DNA from: an uncultured Clostridium sp.
Lineage (GTDB): Bacteria > Bacillota > Clostridia > Lachnospirales > Lachnospiraceae
Length of the DNA: 64,000 nucleotides
NCBI GenBank assembly: GCA_900543885.1
Contig: UQTA01000010.1
Coordinates: 1 to 64,000 of the forward strand
Direction: 5' to 3'
The position numbers were made by a program, and so were the translations under genes. This document shows positions 1 to 8,655 of this stretch, piece after piece. The notes under the pieces are model-generated. The model saw nothing but the letters and a program-made list of their open reading frames with translations. It was not told the DNA's origin and made no database searches. Every line of letters begins with the position of its first letter. Position 1 is the first letter of the stretch.

Positions 1-125
1 CCTCAAGATGAGATATCCCATACGCAGGTAGTAAGACCCCTTGAAGACGACAAGGTAGATAGGTCAGAGGTGGAAGTGCGGTGACGCATGAAGCTGACTG
101 ATACTAATCGGTCGAGGGCTTGACC
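1..125 (+). rRNA. 23S ribosomal RNA, 3' end (partial)
   Basis: The first 125 bases match the conserved 3' end of bacterial 23S rRNA, including the stretch around 'ctgactgatactaatcggtc' and the terminal helix strand ending in cttgacc. The gene begins upstream of the window. Only 79 bases separate it from the first tRNA, so no 5S rRNA fits directly downstream. Confidence 0.95.
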
Positions 126-204
126 AATAAGGTAAGGGAAACAAAAGGTTGTAGATATTCGGTAGTTCAATATGTGGTTTTGAAGGTATGTATATGCCTT
201 TAAT

Positions 205-278
205 GGCCCGGTGGCTCAGCTGGTTAGAGCGCCGCCCTGTCACGGCGGAGGTCGACGGTTCGATCCCGTTCCGGGTCG
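205..278 (+). tRNA. tRNA-Asp (GTC)
   Basis: A 74-nt cloverleaf with a 7-bp acceptor stem (205-211 with 271-277), anticodon GTC at 239-241 and T-loop TTCGATC. The discriminator base is G278, as expected for tRNA-Asp. CCA is not encoded. It is first of six tRNAs behind the 23S gene. Confidence 0.95.
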
Positions 279-309
279 TTTCTTTTTCAATTTGATAAAG
301 AATACAGTT

Positions 310-382
310 GGGGTCTTAGCTCAGCTGGGAGAGCATCTGCCTTACAAGCAGAGGGTCACAGGTTCGAGCCCTGTAGGCCCCA
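310..382 (+). tRNA. tRNA-Val (TAC)
   Basis: A 73-nt cloverleaf with acceptor GGGGTCT (310-316) pairing AGGCCCC (375-381), anticodon TAC at 343-345, T-loop TTCGAGC and discriminator A382. CCA is not encoded. Confidence 0.95.
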
Positions 383-424
383 TTCTAAGTATAATTTATC
401 AGAAAAAGAGTATAATGGTTATAT

Positions 425-506
425 GGGCGAATTCCCGAGTGGCCAAAGGGGACAGACTGTAAATCTGCTGGCACTGCCTTCGGTGGTTCGAATCCACCTT
501 CGCCCA
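425..506 (+). tRNA. tRNA-Tyr (GTA)
   Basis: A class II tRNA of 82 nt with a long variable arm. Acceptor GGGCGAA (425-431) pairs TTCGCCC (499-505). The anticodon is GTA at 459-461 and the T-loop is TTCGAAT. Confidence 0.95.
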
Positions 507-557
507 GTTAAATACTTATTGACAAATTTGAAATAAGTATTATAATAATTTAGGTAA

Positions 558-631
<74 letters not shown>

Positions 632-658
632 TTTTTATGCCTTAGGCATAAGGAAAAA

Positions 659-731
<73 letters not shown>

Positions 732-748
732 TTTAAGTAATTTAATAA

Positions 749-821
749 GGGCGTGTAGCTCAGTCGGTAGAGCACTTGACTTTTAATCAAGTTGTCCGGG
801 GTTCGAATCCCCGCACGCTCA
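749..821 (+). tRNA. tRNA-Lys (TTT)
   Basis: A 73-nt cloverleaf with acceptor GGGCGTG (749-755) pairing CACGCTC (814-820), anticodon TTT, T-loop TTCGAAT and discriminator A821. It is the last gene of the rRNA/tRNA transcription unit. Confidence 0.95.
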
Positions 822-833
822 TCTTTGAGAAGT

Positions 834-872
834 AGCGGAAAATCTTAGAAATTGAGATTTTCCGCTTTTTTC
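834..872 (+). terminator. intrinsic terminator of the rRNA/tRNA unit
   Basis: A 12-bp stem, AGCGGAAAATCT with AGATTTTCCGCT, is followed directly by a run of T residues. It lies 12 bases after tRNA-Lys. Confidence 0.92.
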
Positions 873-945
873 TTTTCGTTAATCCGGCAGCAGGGAATTA
901 CTTTGATACAAGATGCAGATAATTGATAACAAAGGATGGAATGAG

Positions 946-2760
946 ATGAGAAGAAGAAAAAAAGAATCAGGTGTCAAAACAGTATTGTTAGTGATCTTTG
1001 CTGTTTTATTTATGATCATGGCGATCAGCGTTATAGTGATCGTTTTTGGAAAAATCCATTCTGACTATGAAAAGCTGGATATGACAAAAGCCAGTGAACA
1101 GCAGACGTTGGAAGTTCCGGCGGTTGAAACAACACAGACCGATCAGCTAGGATGGGAAGAAACGGAGGACGGTTGGAAGTATAAGATTGGTGAAAAAACA
1201 TATGCATCAGATCAGTGGCTGGAAATAAAAGGTTTTCTGTACCATTTTAACGATAAAGGCTTTATGACAACCGGACAGTGGAAGAAAGACGGGCAGATCT
1301 TTACCTGTCATGATGTAAAAGGATATCTGAAAAATATTGAACCGGATCCTGGTTATGTTCCGGAAGATACAGGGGAAGATCTGGATAGTTTTGTAAGGAC
1401 CAATGCATTCTGGTGTTATTTGGACAGTGAAGATACAGGGCTTTTTAAAACCATTCTTTATAAAAAAACGGTAGATAATAAAGTGAAGCCTCTTGGAAAT
1501 GAAAAGAATCCTGAGAAGTCTACGAAAAATTCTTTAAGGGCTTATGGGGACTATGTGTATTATCTTCCAAAGGTGGATGAGAGCAGAAAGTCGTCTCTTT
1601 CTGACGAGGAAAAAGAAATGTGTGATGTACTGATGCGCATGATTCCGGGACAGAACACAAAAGAGATCATTGCTGAGAATGTAGATGGATATCTGGTATT
1701 AGATGGAACCATTTATTATGCCCAGGAAGGTAAGATCCATACGGCAACTTTTGGAACAGAAACAGAGCTTTCGGCAGGAGGTTATCAGGTAAAGATCGAT
1801 GGAGATGCATGTTATCTTGTTAATGCATTGGGAAAGCCGGTAACAGCCAAAGAAAGTTCCAATATTACAGTAGAAGATCGTGTATACAGGATAGATGAAA
1901 ATGGTAAGATCAGCTATGTAAAGAAAAATCCGGCTGCGGCAGATGGAAATTCCTATGAACTTCAGGGAACCGGATCTTTGATGCAGCTTGTAAAAAGGAC
2001 AGCTTCTGGAAGCAAGACCATTATAAAAGCGGATTATGGTGTACAAAGTTATTGTATTGTGGATAATTCTATTTTTTTCAGCGCTTATGTGGATAAGACT
2101 TCAGATGGAAAATGGTACAGCTGCATTTATAAGACAGATCTGAACGGAAAAGAGAAAAAAGCGGTCAGCGGTTATTTTCCGGGAGCAATTTTTAATCTTT
2201 ACTATTTTGAAAGCCAGGGCGAGATATACGGAGAATATCATCCTAAAATATGGGAAAATGCCTATGGTGTGATTATCAATGTAAAACAGGATGGAACTAT
2301 TTATACAGTGAAGGACAGTTCAGAAAGAACAGGAAAAAAAGTTACGGGAAATGATATGATCGAGATCCTGGCACTTCAGGATGGAAAGATGATCGGCCTG
2401 TGGCATGACTGCAGCTGGAGCAGGAATGGGGGAATTACTCAGGTCCTCTGGAGTCAGCCGGTTTCCCTGGATGTTTCTTCAAAAGCTAAAGTAGAAACGA
2501 TGGATAAGATTAAAACGGAAGAAACCATGGCACAGGAAACTACAGCGGCTGCGGAAAAAGTGGTGCCTGTATCACCGATAGAAAACTCAGGAACAGGAAA
2601 AGTACAGCCATCCCAAAACCATACGGAGGCAGTGATCGGGACAGAGGCACCTGGAAAGCATGTGGAAGAAACCACAGTAGTTCCGGCGCCAATTGCTCCG
2701 ACGACTTCTCCGGCCAGAGAGACCACGGCAGAAGAGATCAAGATCGTGCCGTTGTCTTAA
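946..2760 (+). CDS. membrane-anchored protein with cell-wall-binding-like repeat; function unknown
   Basis: I do not recognise a named family. The start at 946 is chosen because AAAGGA lies about 9 bases upstream; an in-frame ATG at 913 has no ribosome site. The 604-residue product opens with a basic stretch and one membrane segment (about residues 10-32), so it is probably anchored with an outside C-terminal domain. Residues about 60-120 hold a Trp/Gly-rich stretch (GFLYHFNDKGFMTTGQWKKD) like a choline-binding/cell-wall-binding repeat. The long middle alternates short beta-type segments reminiscent of a propeller. The last 90 residues are rich in Thr, Pro, Glu and Ala, like a surface spacer. 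Its stop codon overlaps the stop of the convergent gene at 2757. A surface role is inferred, not shown. Confidence 0.7.
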   Translation: MRRRKKESGVKTVLLVIFAVLFMIMAISVIVIVFGKIHSDYEKLDMTKASEQQTLEVPAVETTQTDQLGWEETEDGWKYKIGEKTYASDQWLEIKGFLYHFNDKGFMTTGQWKKDGQIFTCHDVKGYLKNIEPDPGYVPEDTGEDLDSFVRTNAFWCYLDSEDTGLFKTILYKKTVDNKVKPLGNEKNPEKSTKNSLRAYGDYVYYLPKVDESRKSSLSDEEKEMCDVLMRMIPGQNTKEIIAENVDGYLVLDGTIYYAQEGKIHTATFGTETELSAGGYQVKIDGDACYLVNALGKPVTAKESSNITVEDRVYRIDENGKISYVKKNPAAADGNSYELQGTGSLMQLVKRTASGSKTIIKADYGVQSYCIVDNSIFFSAYVDKTSDGKWYSCIYKTDLNGKEKKAVSGYFPGAIFNLYYFESQGEIYGEYHPKIWENAYGVIINVKQDGTIYTVKDSSERTGKKVTGNDMIEILALQDGKMIGLWHDCSWSRNGGITQVLWSQPVSLDVSSKAKVETMDKIKTEETMAQETTAAAEKVVPVSPIENSGTGKVQPSQNHTEAVIGTEAPGKHVEETTVVPAPIAPTTSPARETTAEEIKIVPLS

Positions 2761-2999
2761 TGAACGCCTTCTTCATCAAAATCTACGACCACATAAAATC
2801 CGCGGGAGTTTTCACGAACTTCTTTTACAATACCATATTCGGATTTAATACGGTCACGGGCGGCGAAGCAGCCAGACATAGCTACTGCAGGATCAATAAT
2901 ATAGCTGTAGCTGCTGGTTCCTTCCCGTTCGATGATCTTAACTTTATCACCGGCGCTTACAAGGCCGGGACGTTCCATTTTAAATTCAACAGTTCTCAT
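2757..2999 (-). CDS. small conserved-looking protein, unknown function
   Basis: An 80-residue protein with no domain I can name, beginning MRTVEFKMERPGLVSAGDKV. It has a short beta-rich pattern and a central 'ARDRIKSEYG' helix. Its start overlaps the last 14 bases of the upstream DUF3842-type gene on the same strand, which suggests translational coupling. Its stop overlaps the stop of the convergent gene by 3 bases. The overlapping arrangement and ordinary amino-acid composition make it likely to be real; the function is open. Confidence 0.65.
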   Translation of the reverse strand: MRTVEFKMERPGLVSAGDKVKIIEREGTSSYSYIIDPAVAMSGCFAARDRIKSEYGIVKEVRENSRGFYVVVDFDEEGVH

Positions 3000-3432
3000 G
3001 GCAGGTAATACCTTCTTTCTTTGAAAAATCTAAGCGTTTTCCCACTTCTTCACAGACCTGACGGATGTAGTCACTGAGACTGCCTTCTTTACAGCCGGCG
3101 ATAAAGTGGTTGCAGCGATTGACAGGTATGAGTATTTTATAGGCATTGCTGGAGCTTACAGCCGCAGCCATGGCAGCGGTGATCTCTCCCATGAGAGAGT
3201 CTGCCATTACAATTCCTATAGGTCCGATAATGAGGTCAGCATTTCTGGCGTTGACGACTACGGGATTTTCGCCTGTGGCACCATAAGCTGCACCAGCCTT
3301 TAACATGGCAGAGGTTGCGATACTGTTGGTTCCGATGGCGTAAAGCTCAAGTTCCGGATAATTGTTTTTTAACTGTTCGATCACGGATTTTCCCATGCGG
3401 CCGCCCTGACCGTCGATGATCACGATTTTCAT
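2986..3432 (-). CDS. DUF3842-type protein with Rossmann-like start
   Basis: A 148-residue protein beginning MKIVIIDGQGGRMGKSVIEQ, a glycine-rich nucleotide-binding-like opening typical of the clostridial DUF3842 family. Further on it has an IIGPIGIVMADSLMGEIT stretch and a Cys-containing 'PVNRCNHFIAGC' segment. An AAAGGA ribosome site precedes the start on the minus strand. The downstream 80-residue gene overlaps it, so the two form a small operon. The biochemical role of the family is not known to me. The family name is from recall of the N-terminal pattern. Confidence 0.75.
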   Translation of the reverse strand: MKIVIIDGQGGRMGKSVIEQLKNNYPELELYAIGTNSIATSAMLKAGAAYGATGENPVVVNARNADLIIGPIGIVMADSLMGEITAAMAAAVSSSNAYKILIPVNRCNHFIAGCKEGSLSDYIRQVCEEVGKRLDFSKKEGITCHENC

Positions 3433-3586
3433 AAATTAATCCTTTCGTTTGCTGCAGGAGCTATATTTTGATGCTGCTCCTATATAATATAAATGCGTTT
3501 CCTTTTTTATGGATAAATATTGTACTTACACACGAATATATATTATCAGAAATGTGACAGAATGGGAATAAGGGATTGATTTTACC

Positions 3587-3614
3587 TTGACAAACGGGAC
3601 TTAAATGTTATAAT
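3587..3614 (+). promoter_or_regulatory. sigma-A type promoter of thrS
   Basis: TTGACA (3587-3592) and TATAAT (3609-3614) are perfect consensus hexamers with 16-bp spacing. Transcription would start near 3621, at the beginning of the T-box leader. Confidence 0.85.
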
Positions 3615-3620
3615 CAAGGT

Positions 3621-3872
3621 TAGCAGAAATGCAAAAGAAAAGGCAGTGAAGGAACAAGTAATCTGTGGAACGCAGACAGAGAGCAGCCGGTGGGTGGAAA
3701 GGCGCATGCGAAAGACAGAGGAAGACCAGTCCTGAGCCGTATCAGGGAATTGCGAAATGATAAGAAGCAGTGAAATGATACCGTGCCCCGCGTTAAGGGA
3801 GAATTGAGTGAAAATCAAGGTGGAACCGTGTATATGCACCCTTGGACATAGAGATATGTCCAGGGGTTTTTT
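3621..3872 (+). ncRNA. T-box riboswitch, threonine type
   Basis: The leader carries the T-box sequence AAGGTGGAACCGTG (3817-3830), whose TGGA would pair with the tRNA acceptor end. It is followed at once by an intrinsic terminator. In Stem I, an AGTA motif stands opposite a loop reading GAAGACCA, so the specifier is read as ACC (3725-3727), a Thr codon. This agrees with the downstream gene thrS. Uncharged tRNA-Thr should favour the antiterminator and allow expression. The specifier is from manual folding and is less sure than the T-box itself. Confidence 0.9.
3839..3872 (+). terminator. T-box-controlled terminator of the thrS leader
   Basis: A 12-bp stem (3839-3850 with 3855-3866, loop GAGA) is followed by six T residues. 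The T-box sequence just upstream competes with its 5' arm, the usual attenuation arrangement. Confidence 0.9.
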
Positions 3873-3945
3873 AATATTTTAAAGCCTTAAAGGACATATC
3901 CAAACGATGTACTAAAAAGCGTTTTAAAAACGAAAGGAGTTTACC

Positions 3946-5700
3946 ATGAAGATTATTTTACCAGACGGAAGTGTTGAAGAATCAAAAGACGAATTAAGGG
4001 CTATCCGTCACACTGCTTCCCATGTACTGGCACAGGCAGTAAAGAGACTGTATCCGGAGACCAAGCTGGCAATTGGACCGGCGATCGATGACGGATTTTA
4101 CTATGACTTTGACAGAGAAGGTGGATTTACACCAGATGATCTGGAGAAGTTAGAGGCTGAGATGAAGAAGATCGTTAAGGAGAACCTGGCATTAAAGCCG
4201 TTTGTTCTGCCAAGAGACGAAGCTATTAAATTTATGCAGGAAAAGGGCGAACCTTACAAGGTAGAGCTGATCGAGGACCTTCCAGAAGGAGAGACCATCA
4301 GTTTCTATCAGCAGGGTGATTTCGTAGACCTGTGCGCTGGTCCACATATTCTGTATACAAAGGGAATTAAAGCATTTAAGCTGACCAGCATTGCAGGTGC
4401 TTACTGGAGAGGCAGTGAGAAGAATAAGATGCTGACCAGAATCTATGGTACTGCATTTGCAAAGAAAGAGGACCTGGAAGCTTACTTAACCATGATGGAA
4501 GAGGCTAAAAAGCGTGACCACAGAAAATTAGGTAAGGAATTAGGACTGTTCATGTTCGCTGAAGAAGGACCTGGTTTCCCATTCTTCCTTCCAAAGGGCA
4601 TGACCTTAAAGAATACTCTGATCGACTACTGGCGTGAGATCCATTTAAGAGAAGGATATCAGGAAGTTTCTACTCCTGTTATCTTAAGCCGTAAGCTGTG
4701 GGAGACCTCCGGTCACTGGGATCACTATAAAGAAAATATGTATACAACCGTGATCGATGAGGAAGATTACGCTATTAAGCCAATGAACTGTCCAGGCGGT
4801 ATGCTGGTATATAAGTCCCAGCCTCGTTCCTATCGTGACCTGCCATTAAGAATCGGTGAGTTAGGTCTGGTACATCGTCATGAGAAGAGCGGACAGCTTC
4901 ATGGCCTGATGCGTGTACGCTGCTTCACCCAGGATGATGCACATATCTTCATGACCCAGGATCAGATCACTGATGAGATCAAGGGCGTTACAAGACTGAT
5001 CAACGAAGTTTACTCTCAGTTTGGATTTGATTATTTCGTAGAACTTTCTACCAGACCAGATAACTCTATGGGATCTGATGAAGATTGGGAGATGGCAACA
5101 AACGGCTTGAGAAATGCGCTGGATGAAATGGGCTTAAAGTACATTGTAAATGAAGGTGACGGCGCATTCTACGGACCTAAGATCGACTTCCACTTAAGAG
5201 ATTCTATTGGCCGTACCTGGCAGTGTGGTACCATTCAGCTTGACTTCCAGCTTCCACAGCGTTTTGAGGCTGAGTATGTAGCAGAGGATGGCACCAAGAA
5301 GCGTCCGATCATGATCCACCGTGTATGCTTCGGTTCCATCGAGCGTTTCATCGGTATCCTGATCGAGCATTTTGCAGGTAAATTCCCTGTATGGCTGGCT
5401 CCTGTTCAGGTTAAGGTTATTCCTGTATCTGAAAAGTCCATGGAATATGCTCAGGGTGTATATGATCAGTTAAAGGCTGCAGGTATCCGTACAGAACTGG
5501 ATCGCAAGGATGAGAAGGTTGGATATAAGATCCGTCAGGCTCAGTTAGAGAAAGTTCCGTTCATGCTGGTATTAGGTGAGAAGGAAGCAGCAGAAGGCAA
5601 GATCACTGTAAGAAGCCGTGACAAGGGCGACCTTGGTGTTGCTGATCTTAGCGCATTTATTGCAGATGTTAAAAAAATGATCGAAACAAGAGAAAAATAA
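3946..5700 (+). CDS. thrS: threonine--tRNA ligase (short form, TGS domain mostly absent)
   Basis: A class II aminoacyl-tRNA synthetase that charges tRNA-Thr. The editing domain is intact, with HTASH (H22, H26) and CAGPH (C130, H134). The catalytic core follows, with motif 2 around HRHEKSGQLHGLMRVRCFTQ and a C-terminal anticodon-binding domain starting near PVWLAPVQVKVIP. Zinc ligands are expected at the Cys of MNCPGG and the His of DDAHIF and MIHRV. At 584 residues it is about 60 shorter than the usual 640, because only the first strand of the N-terminal TGS domain (IILPDGS) remains before the editing domain. An AAAGGAG site precedes the ATG. The T-box leader controls it, and a palindromic repeat begins 2 bases after the stop. 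Confidence 0.95.
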   Translation: MKIILPDGSVEESKDELRAIRHTASHVLAQAVKRLYPETKLAIGPAIDDGFYYDFDREGGFTPDDLEKLEAEMKKIVKENLALKPFVLPRDEAIKFMQEKGEPYKVELIEDLPEGETISFYQQGDFVDLCAGPHILYTKGIKAFKLTSIAGAYWRGSEKNKMLTRIYGTAFAKKEDLEAYLTMMEEAKKRDHRKLGKELGLFMFAEEGPGFPFFLPKGMTLKNTLIDYWREIHLREGYQEVSTPVILSRKLWETSGHWDHYKENMYTTVIDEEDYAIKPMNCPGGMLVYKSQPRSYRDLPLRIGELGLVHRHEKSGQLHGLMRVRCFTQDDAHIFMTQDQITDEIKGVTRLINEVYSQFGFDYFVELSTRPDNSMGSDEDWEMATNGLRNALDEMGLKYIVNEGDGAFYGPKIDFHLRDSIGRTWQCGTIQLDFQLPQRFEAEYVAEDGTKKRPIMIHRVCFGSIERFIGILIEHFAGKFPVWLAPVQVKVIPVSEKSMEYAQGVYDQLKAAGIRTELDRKDEKVGYKIRQAQLEKVPFMLVLGEKEAAEGKITVRSRDKGDLGVADLSAFIADVKKMIETREK

Positions 5701-5701
5701 T

Positions 5702-5852
5702 GTTACAGTTCAGCCTTGCATCTTCTTGCCCGCTTGCAGCGGACAAGAAGCTTTGGGCGTCTGCCTTATGAAGATTTAGCGCCAAAAGTACTTATAAAAG
5801 CAAGCTTTCAACGTACTTTTGACCCTAAATCTTCGCAAGGCTGAACTGTAAC
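5702..5852 (+). repeat. palindromic repeat, copy A (151 nt, with 39-nt insertion)
   Basis: The ends are perfect 18-bp inverted repeats: GTTACAGTTCAGCCTTGC (5702-5719) and its complement (5835-5852). Inside is a second pair of arms, 5770-5791 with 5813-5834. The whole element is the reverse complement of the copy at 22651-22762, except for a 39-nt insertion at 5720-5758. That insertion is itself a hairpin (CTTCTTG...CAAGAAG). It begins 2 bases after the thrS stop and carries no open frame. Confidence 0.85.
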
Positions 5853-5882
5853 AAAATAATAAATAAGCTGTTTTAGGCAGCC

Positions 5883-5935
5883 AATCCCCTGCAGAGACTT
5901 TATAACAGGTATAAGGCCCTTGCAGGGGATTTTTT
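5883..5935 (+). terminator. intrinsic terminator after thrS
   Basis: AATCCCCTGCA (5883-5893) pairs with TGCAGGGGATT (5921-5931) and continues into a T-run. The loop of about 27 nt could hold a smaller hairpin. Confidence 0.8.
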
Positions 5936-5968
5936 AAAGTATTTATATTCGTATTGGGAAGTGAAAAG

Positions 5969-6535
5969 ATGAAAATTGCAGTAATCGGATATACAGGTTC
6001 CGGAAAATCCGTAGTAGCTGGTAAGCTTGGAAAGATCCTTGGCTGTCCGGTGCTTCACTTGGACAAGATCCAGTATGAACCGGGGTGGAGAGTACGGGAT
6101 GAGGCAGAAGGAAAAAAGCTCTGTGAACAGTTTTTGGACGAAAATGAAAAACTGGGATGGATCATTGACGGAGACTACGAAAAACTGAGCCTGGACAGAA
6201 GAATGAGAGAAGCAGATCTGATCATTTTTATGGACTATCCCCGCTGGATCTGTTTGTGGCAGACGATCCGGCGTTACGAACGGTATAAGGGTCAGACGAG
6301 AAAAAGCATGGCAGAAGGCTGCAAAGAGAAAATGGATCTGGAATTTATCTTATGGATCTTAAAAAATGGCCGGAGCCGTGAAAAAAAGGCCCGATACAGG
6401 AGCATAATGGAAAGTTATCCGGATAAGCTGATACAAGTAAGAAACAGGCGGCAGCTTCGGGCAGCTGTGATCCGTCTGATACAGCGACAGAACGAAAAAG
6501 GACTTTATGGGGGAACAGGGAGCAGAAAAAATTGA
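5969..6535 (+). CDS. P-loop nucleotide kinase-like protein (topology modulation/FlaR-like)
   Basis: A 188-residue P-loop protein. The Walker A motif GYTGSGKS is near residues 7-14, followed by an LHLDKIQYEPGW segment and a charged, Arg-rich second half resembling the LID/NMP region of adenylate-kinase-like proteins. This pattern matches small ATPases annotated as 'topology modulation protein' or FlaR-like. The ATG at 5969 has a GGGAAG site 7 bases upstream; an in-frame TTG at 5954 looks less likely. Its TGA stop overlaps the TTG start of the next gene, so the two are coupled. The substrate is not known. Confidence 0.75.
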   Translation: MKIAVIGYTGSGKSVVAGKLGKILGCPVLHLDKIQYEPGWRVRDEAEGKKLCEQFLDENEKLGWIIDGDYEKLSLDRRMREADLIIFMDYPRWICLWQTIRRYERYKGQTRKSMAEGCKEKMDLEFILWILKNGRSREKKARYRSIMESYPDKLIQVRNRRQLRAAVIRLIQRQNEKGLYGGTGSRKN

Positions 6536-8001
6536 AAAAAGAAGAACTTTTGATCCAACGTTTAAAAAAGTACCAGAAATCAGAGATGTACCCTTTTCAT
6601 ATGCCGGGACATAAGCGGGCTAATGGGATGGATGTCCATTTTCCAGATCCGTTTTCTGTGGATATAACAGAAATTGATGGTTTTGACAATCTTCATCATC
6701 CAGAGGGGATTTTAAAAGACTCTATGGAATGGGCAGCATCCCTTTACGGTTCTGATCATACGTGGTATCTTGTAAATGGAAGTACCTGTGGGCTGTTGTC
6801 AGCGATCAGTGCGGCTGTTTCCCATGGGGGAAAGATACTGGTCAGCCGGAACTGTCATAAAGCAGTTTATCATGGTATTTATTTGAAGCATCTTGAGACA
6901 GTTTATGTTTATCCACAACAGGTTCCCGGATTGGGGATACAGGGCGGGATTTTACCGGAAGATGTGGAAAAGGCATTAAAATCGGAGCCGGATATACAGG
7001 CGGTACTGATCGTTTCCCCTACCTATGACGGGATCGTTTCTGATGTTGAGGCGATCGCGAAAATCGTCCATAAAGTAGGTTTGCCTTTGATCGTGGATGA
7101 AGCTCATGGTGCTCATTTTGCCTATGGAGATGCATTTCCAAAGTCTGCTCTGGAACTGGGGGCCGATGCAGTGATCCAGAGTGTTCATAAAACACTGCCA
7201 AGCCTTACCCAGACGGCCTTGCTTCATGTAAAAAATAACAGGCCGGATGGCGGCTGCTATATAGATATAAAAAAGATAGAGCGCTATCTGCAGATCTACC
7301 AGAGCAGCAGCCCTTCTTATGTGCTTATGGCATCCATTGAAAACAGTATTTTCCTTATGGATCAGTGCAGAAAAGAGGGAAAAATCGCAGAGTTTGAGGC
7401 GGCTTTGCTTAAGATGCGAAAAAAACTGCAAAAAATGAAATGTCTGCGTCTGGTGGAACAGGATCTGGCGGGAACAGCAGGAATTTTTGATGTGGATATA
7501 TCCAAGATCGTGATCTCAGTAAGAAATACGGGATTAAATGGAGAACAGCTTTCAGAAATTTTAAGGAAAAAGTATCACCTGGAAATGGAAATGTGCGGTG
7601 CAGATTATGTGACGGCCATCGCAGCCATCGGAGACAGCGAAAAAGGTCTGAAACGATTGAAAAAGGCTCTTATTGAGATTGATCAAGAACTGGAAAAAAA
7701 TGGAAAAGCTTGCAATGATGAGAATGAAAACAGTGTCTACAGCCGTCATGCAGAATCGGTGCTGCCTGTTTTTAAGGCAATGGATGGAGAACAGGAGACG
7801 GTGCTTTTAGAAAAAAGCTGCGGCCGTGTTTGCGGAGAATTTGCCTATATTTATCCGCCGGGTATCCCCCTGTTGGCACCGGGAGAACGGATCACGAAAG
7901 AAATACTGGAAACATTATCCGAGTATATAAAAAAGGGTCTGCCGGTCCAGGGACTGGAAGATACAGGACTTTCTGCCATACAGGTAATGAAGGATCTATA
8001 A
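6532..8001 (+). CDS. PLP-dependent Orn/Lys/Arg decarboxylase family protein (YaaO-like)
   Basis: A 489-residue fold-type I PLP enzyme. It opens with the family signature YPFHMPGHKR. The PLP lysine is read as K220 in SVHKTLPSLTQTALLH, and the cofactor Asp lies in IVDEAHGAHF. The C-terminal domain, with PPGIPLLAPGE, is typical of short Orn/Lys/Arg decarboxylases. It starts with TTG, overlapping the previous stop. In Bacillus the homologue yaaO sits just ahead of a nucleotide kinase and holB, the same neighbourhood seen here. It probably decarboxylates a basic amino acid for polyamine synthesis; the exact substrate cannot be read from the sequence. Confidence 0.88.
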   Translation: MKKEELLIQRLKKYQKSEMYPFHMPGHKRANGMDVHFPDPFSVDITEIDGFDNLHHPEGILKDSMEWAASLYGSDHTWYLVNGSTCGLLSAISAAVSHGGKILVSRNCHKAVYHGIYLKHLETVYVYPQQVPGLGIQGGILPEDVEKALKSEPDIQAVLIVSPTYDGIVSDVEAIAKIVHKVGLPLIVDEAHGAHFAYGDAFPKSALELGADAVIQSVHKTLPSLTQTALLHVKNNRPDGGCYIDIKKIERYLQIYQSSSPSYVLMASIENSIFLMDQCRKEGKIAEFEAALLKMRKKLQKMKCLRLVEQDLAGTAGIFDVDISKIVISVRNTGLNGEQLSEILRKKYHLEMEMCGADYVTAIAAIGDSEKGLKRLKKALIEIDQELEKNGKACNDENENSVYSRHAESVLPVFKAMDGEQETVLLEKSCGRVCGEFAYIYPPGIPLLAPGERITKEILETLSEYIKKGLPVQGLEDTGLSAIQVMKDL

Positions 8002-8047
8002 ATAAAAGATCTGTAAATTCAGAAACAGAAAGAAAGATGGAAACATA

Positions 8048-8626
8048 ATGGGAAAGATTTATTATATAATGGGAAAAAGCGCTTCAGGAAAGGATACTAT
8101 TTACAAGCGTCTGATAAAGGAACTGCCGGAACTTGGGATTGTCCGCATGTACACCACAAGGCCCATCCGTGACGGAGAAACCAATGGAGTGGAATACATT
8201 TTTACAGATGAACAGCAGCTGCAGGCAATGAAAGAAGCGGAAAAGGTGATCGAATGCCGCACTTACGATACCATTTACGGGCCATGGAGCTATTTTACGG
8301 CAGATGACGGGCAGATCGACTTAAAATCAGGCAGTTATCTGATGCTGGGGACATTGGAGTCTTATGAAGCACTTTGTAACTATTATGGGGCAGAGGTCAT
8401 GGTCCCAATCTATATCCATGTGGAAGATGGAGAACGCTTACAACGGGCATTGAACAGGGAAAAGACCCAGAAAGTACCCAAATATGCGGAAATGTGCCGC
8501 AGGTTTTTGGCAGATGAAAAGGATTTTGCCAAAGAACGTCTGGACCAGTGCGGTATTAAAAAGCAATATGAAAATATAGAACTGGAACAATGCATGGAAG
8601 AGATCAAAAAAGATATGTCATTTTAA
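8048..8626 (+). CDS. guanylate kinase-like protein
   Basis: A 192-residue P-loop kinase. Walker A is GKSASGKDT (residues 9-17), followed by the guanylate-kinase hallmarks YTTRPIRDGE and GVEYIF, which contact GMP in known enzymes. A LMLGTLESYEAL segment follows in place of the usual VDVQG-type strand. It lies 46 bases after the decarboxylase gene and takes the position held by tmk in Bacillus. It may be the housekeeping Gmk or a divergent paralog; the rest of the genome would decide. Confidence 0.8.
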   Translation: MGKIYYIMGKSASGKDTIYKRLIKELPELGIVRMYTTRPIRDGETNGVEYIFTDEQQLQAMKEAEKVIECRTYDTIYGPWSYFTADDGQIDLKSGSYLMLGTLESYEALCNYYGAEVMVPIYIHVEDGERLQRALNREKTQKVPKYAEMCRRFLADEKDFAKERLDQCGIKKQYENIELEQCMEEIKKDMSF

Positions 8627-8655
8627 GACATATTATTTGGAGAAAGGGGAAACAG

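Noticed and set aside
3582..3839. 85-codon minus-strand frame
   Set aside because: It lies on the T-box leader of thrS, which explains the sequence conservation.
5894..5920. Riboswitch in the thrS-kinase gap
   Set aside because: The bases are the loop of an ordinary terminator; no known aptamer features.
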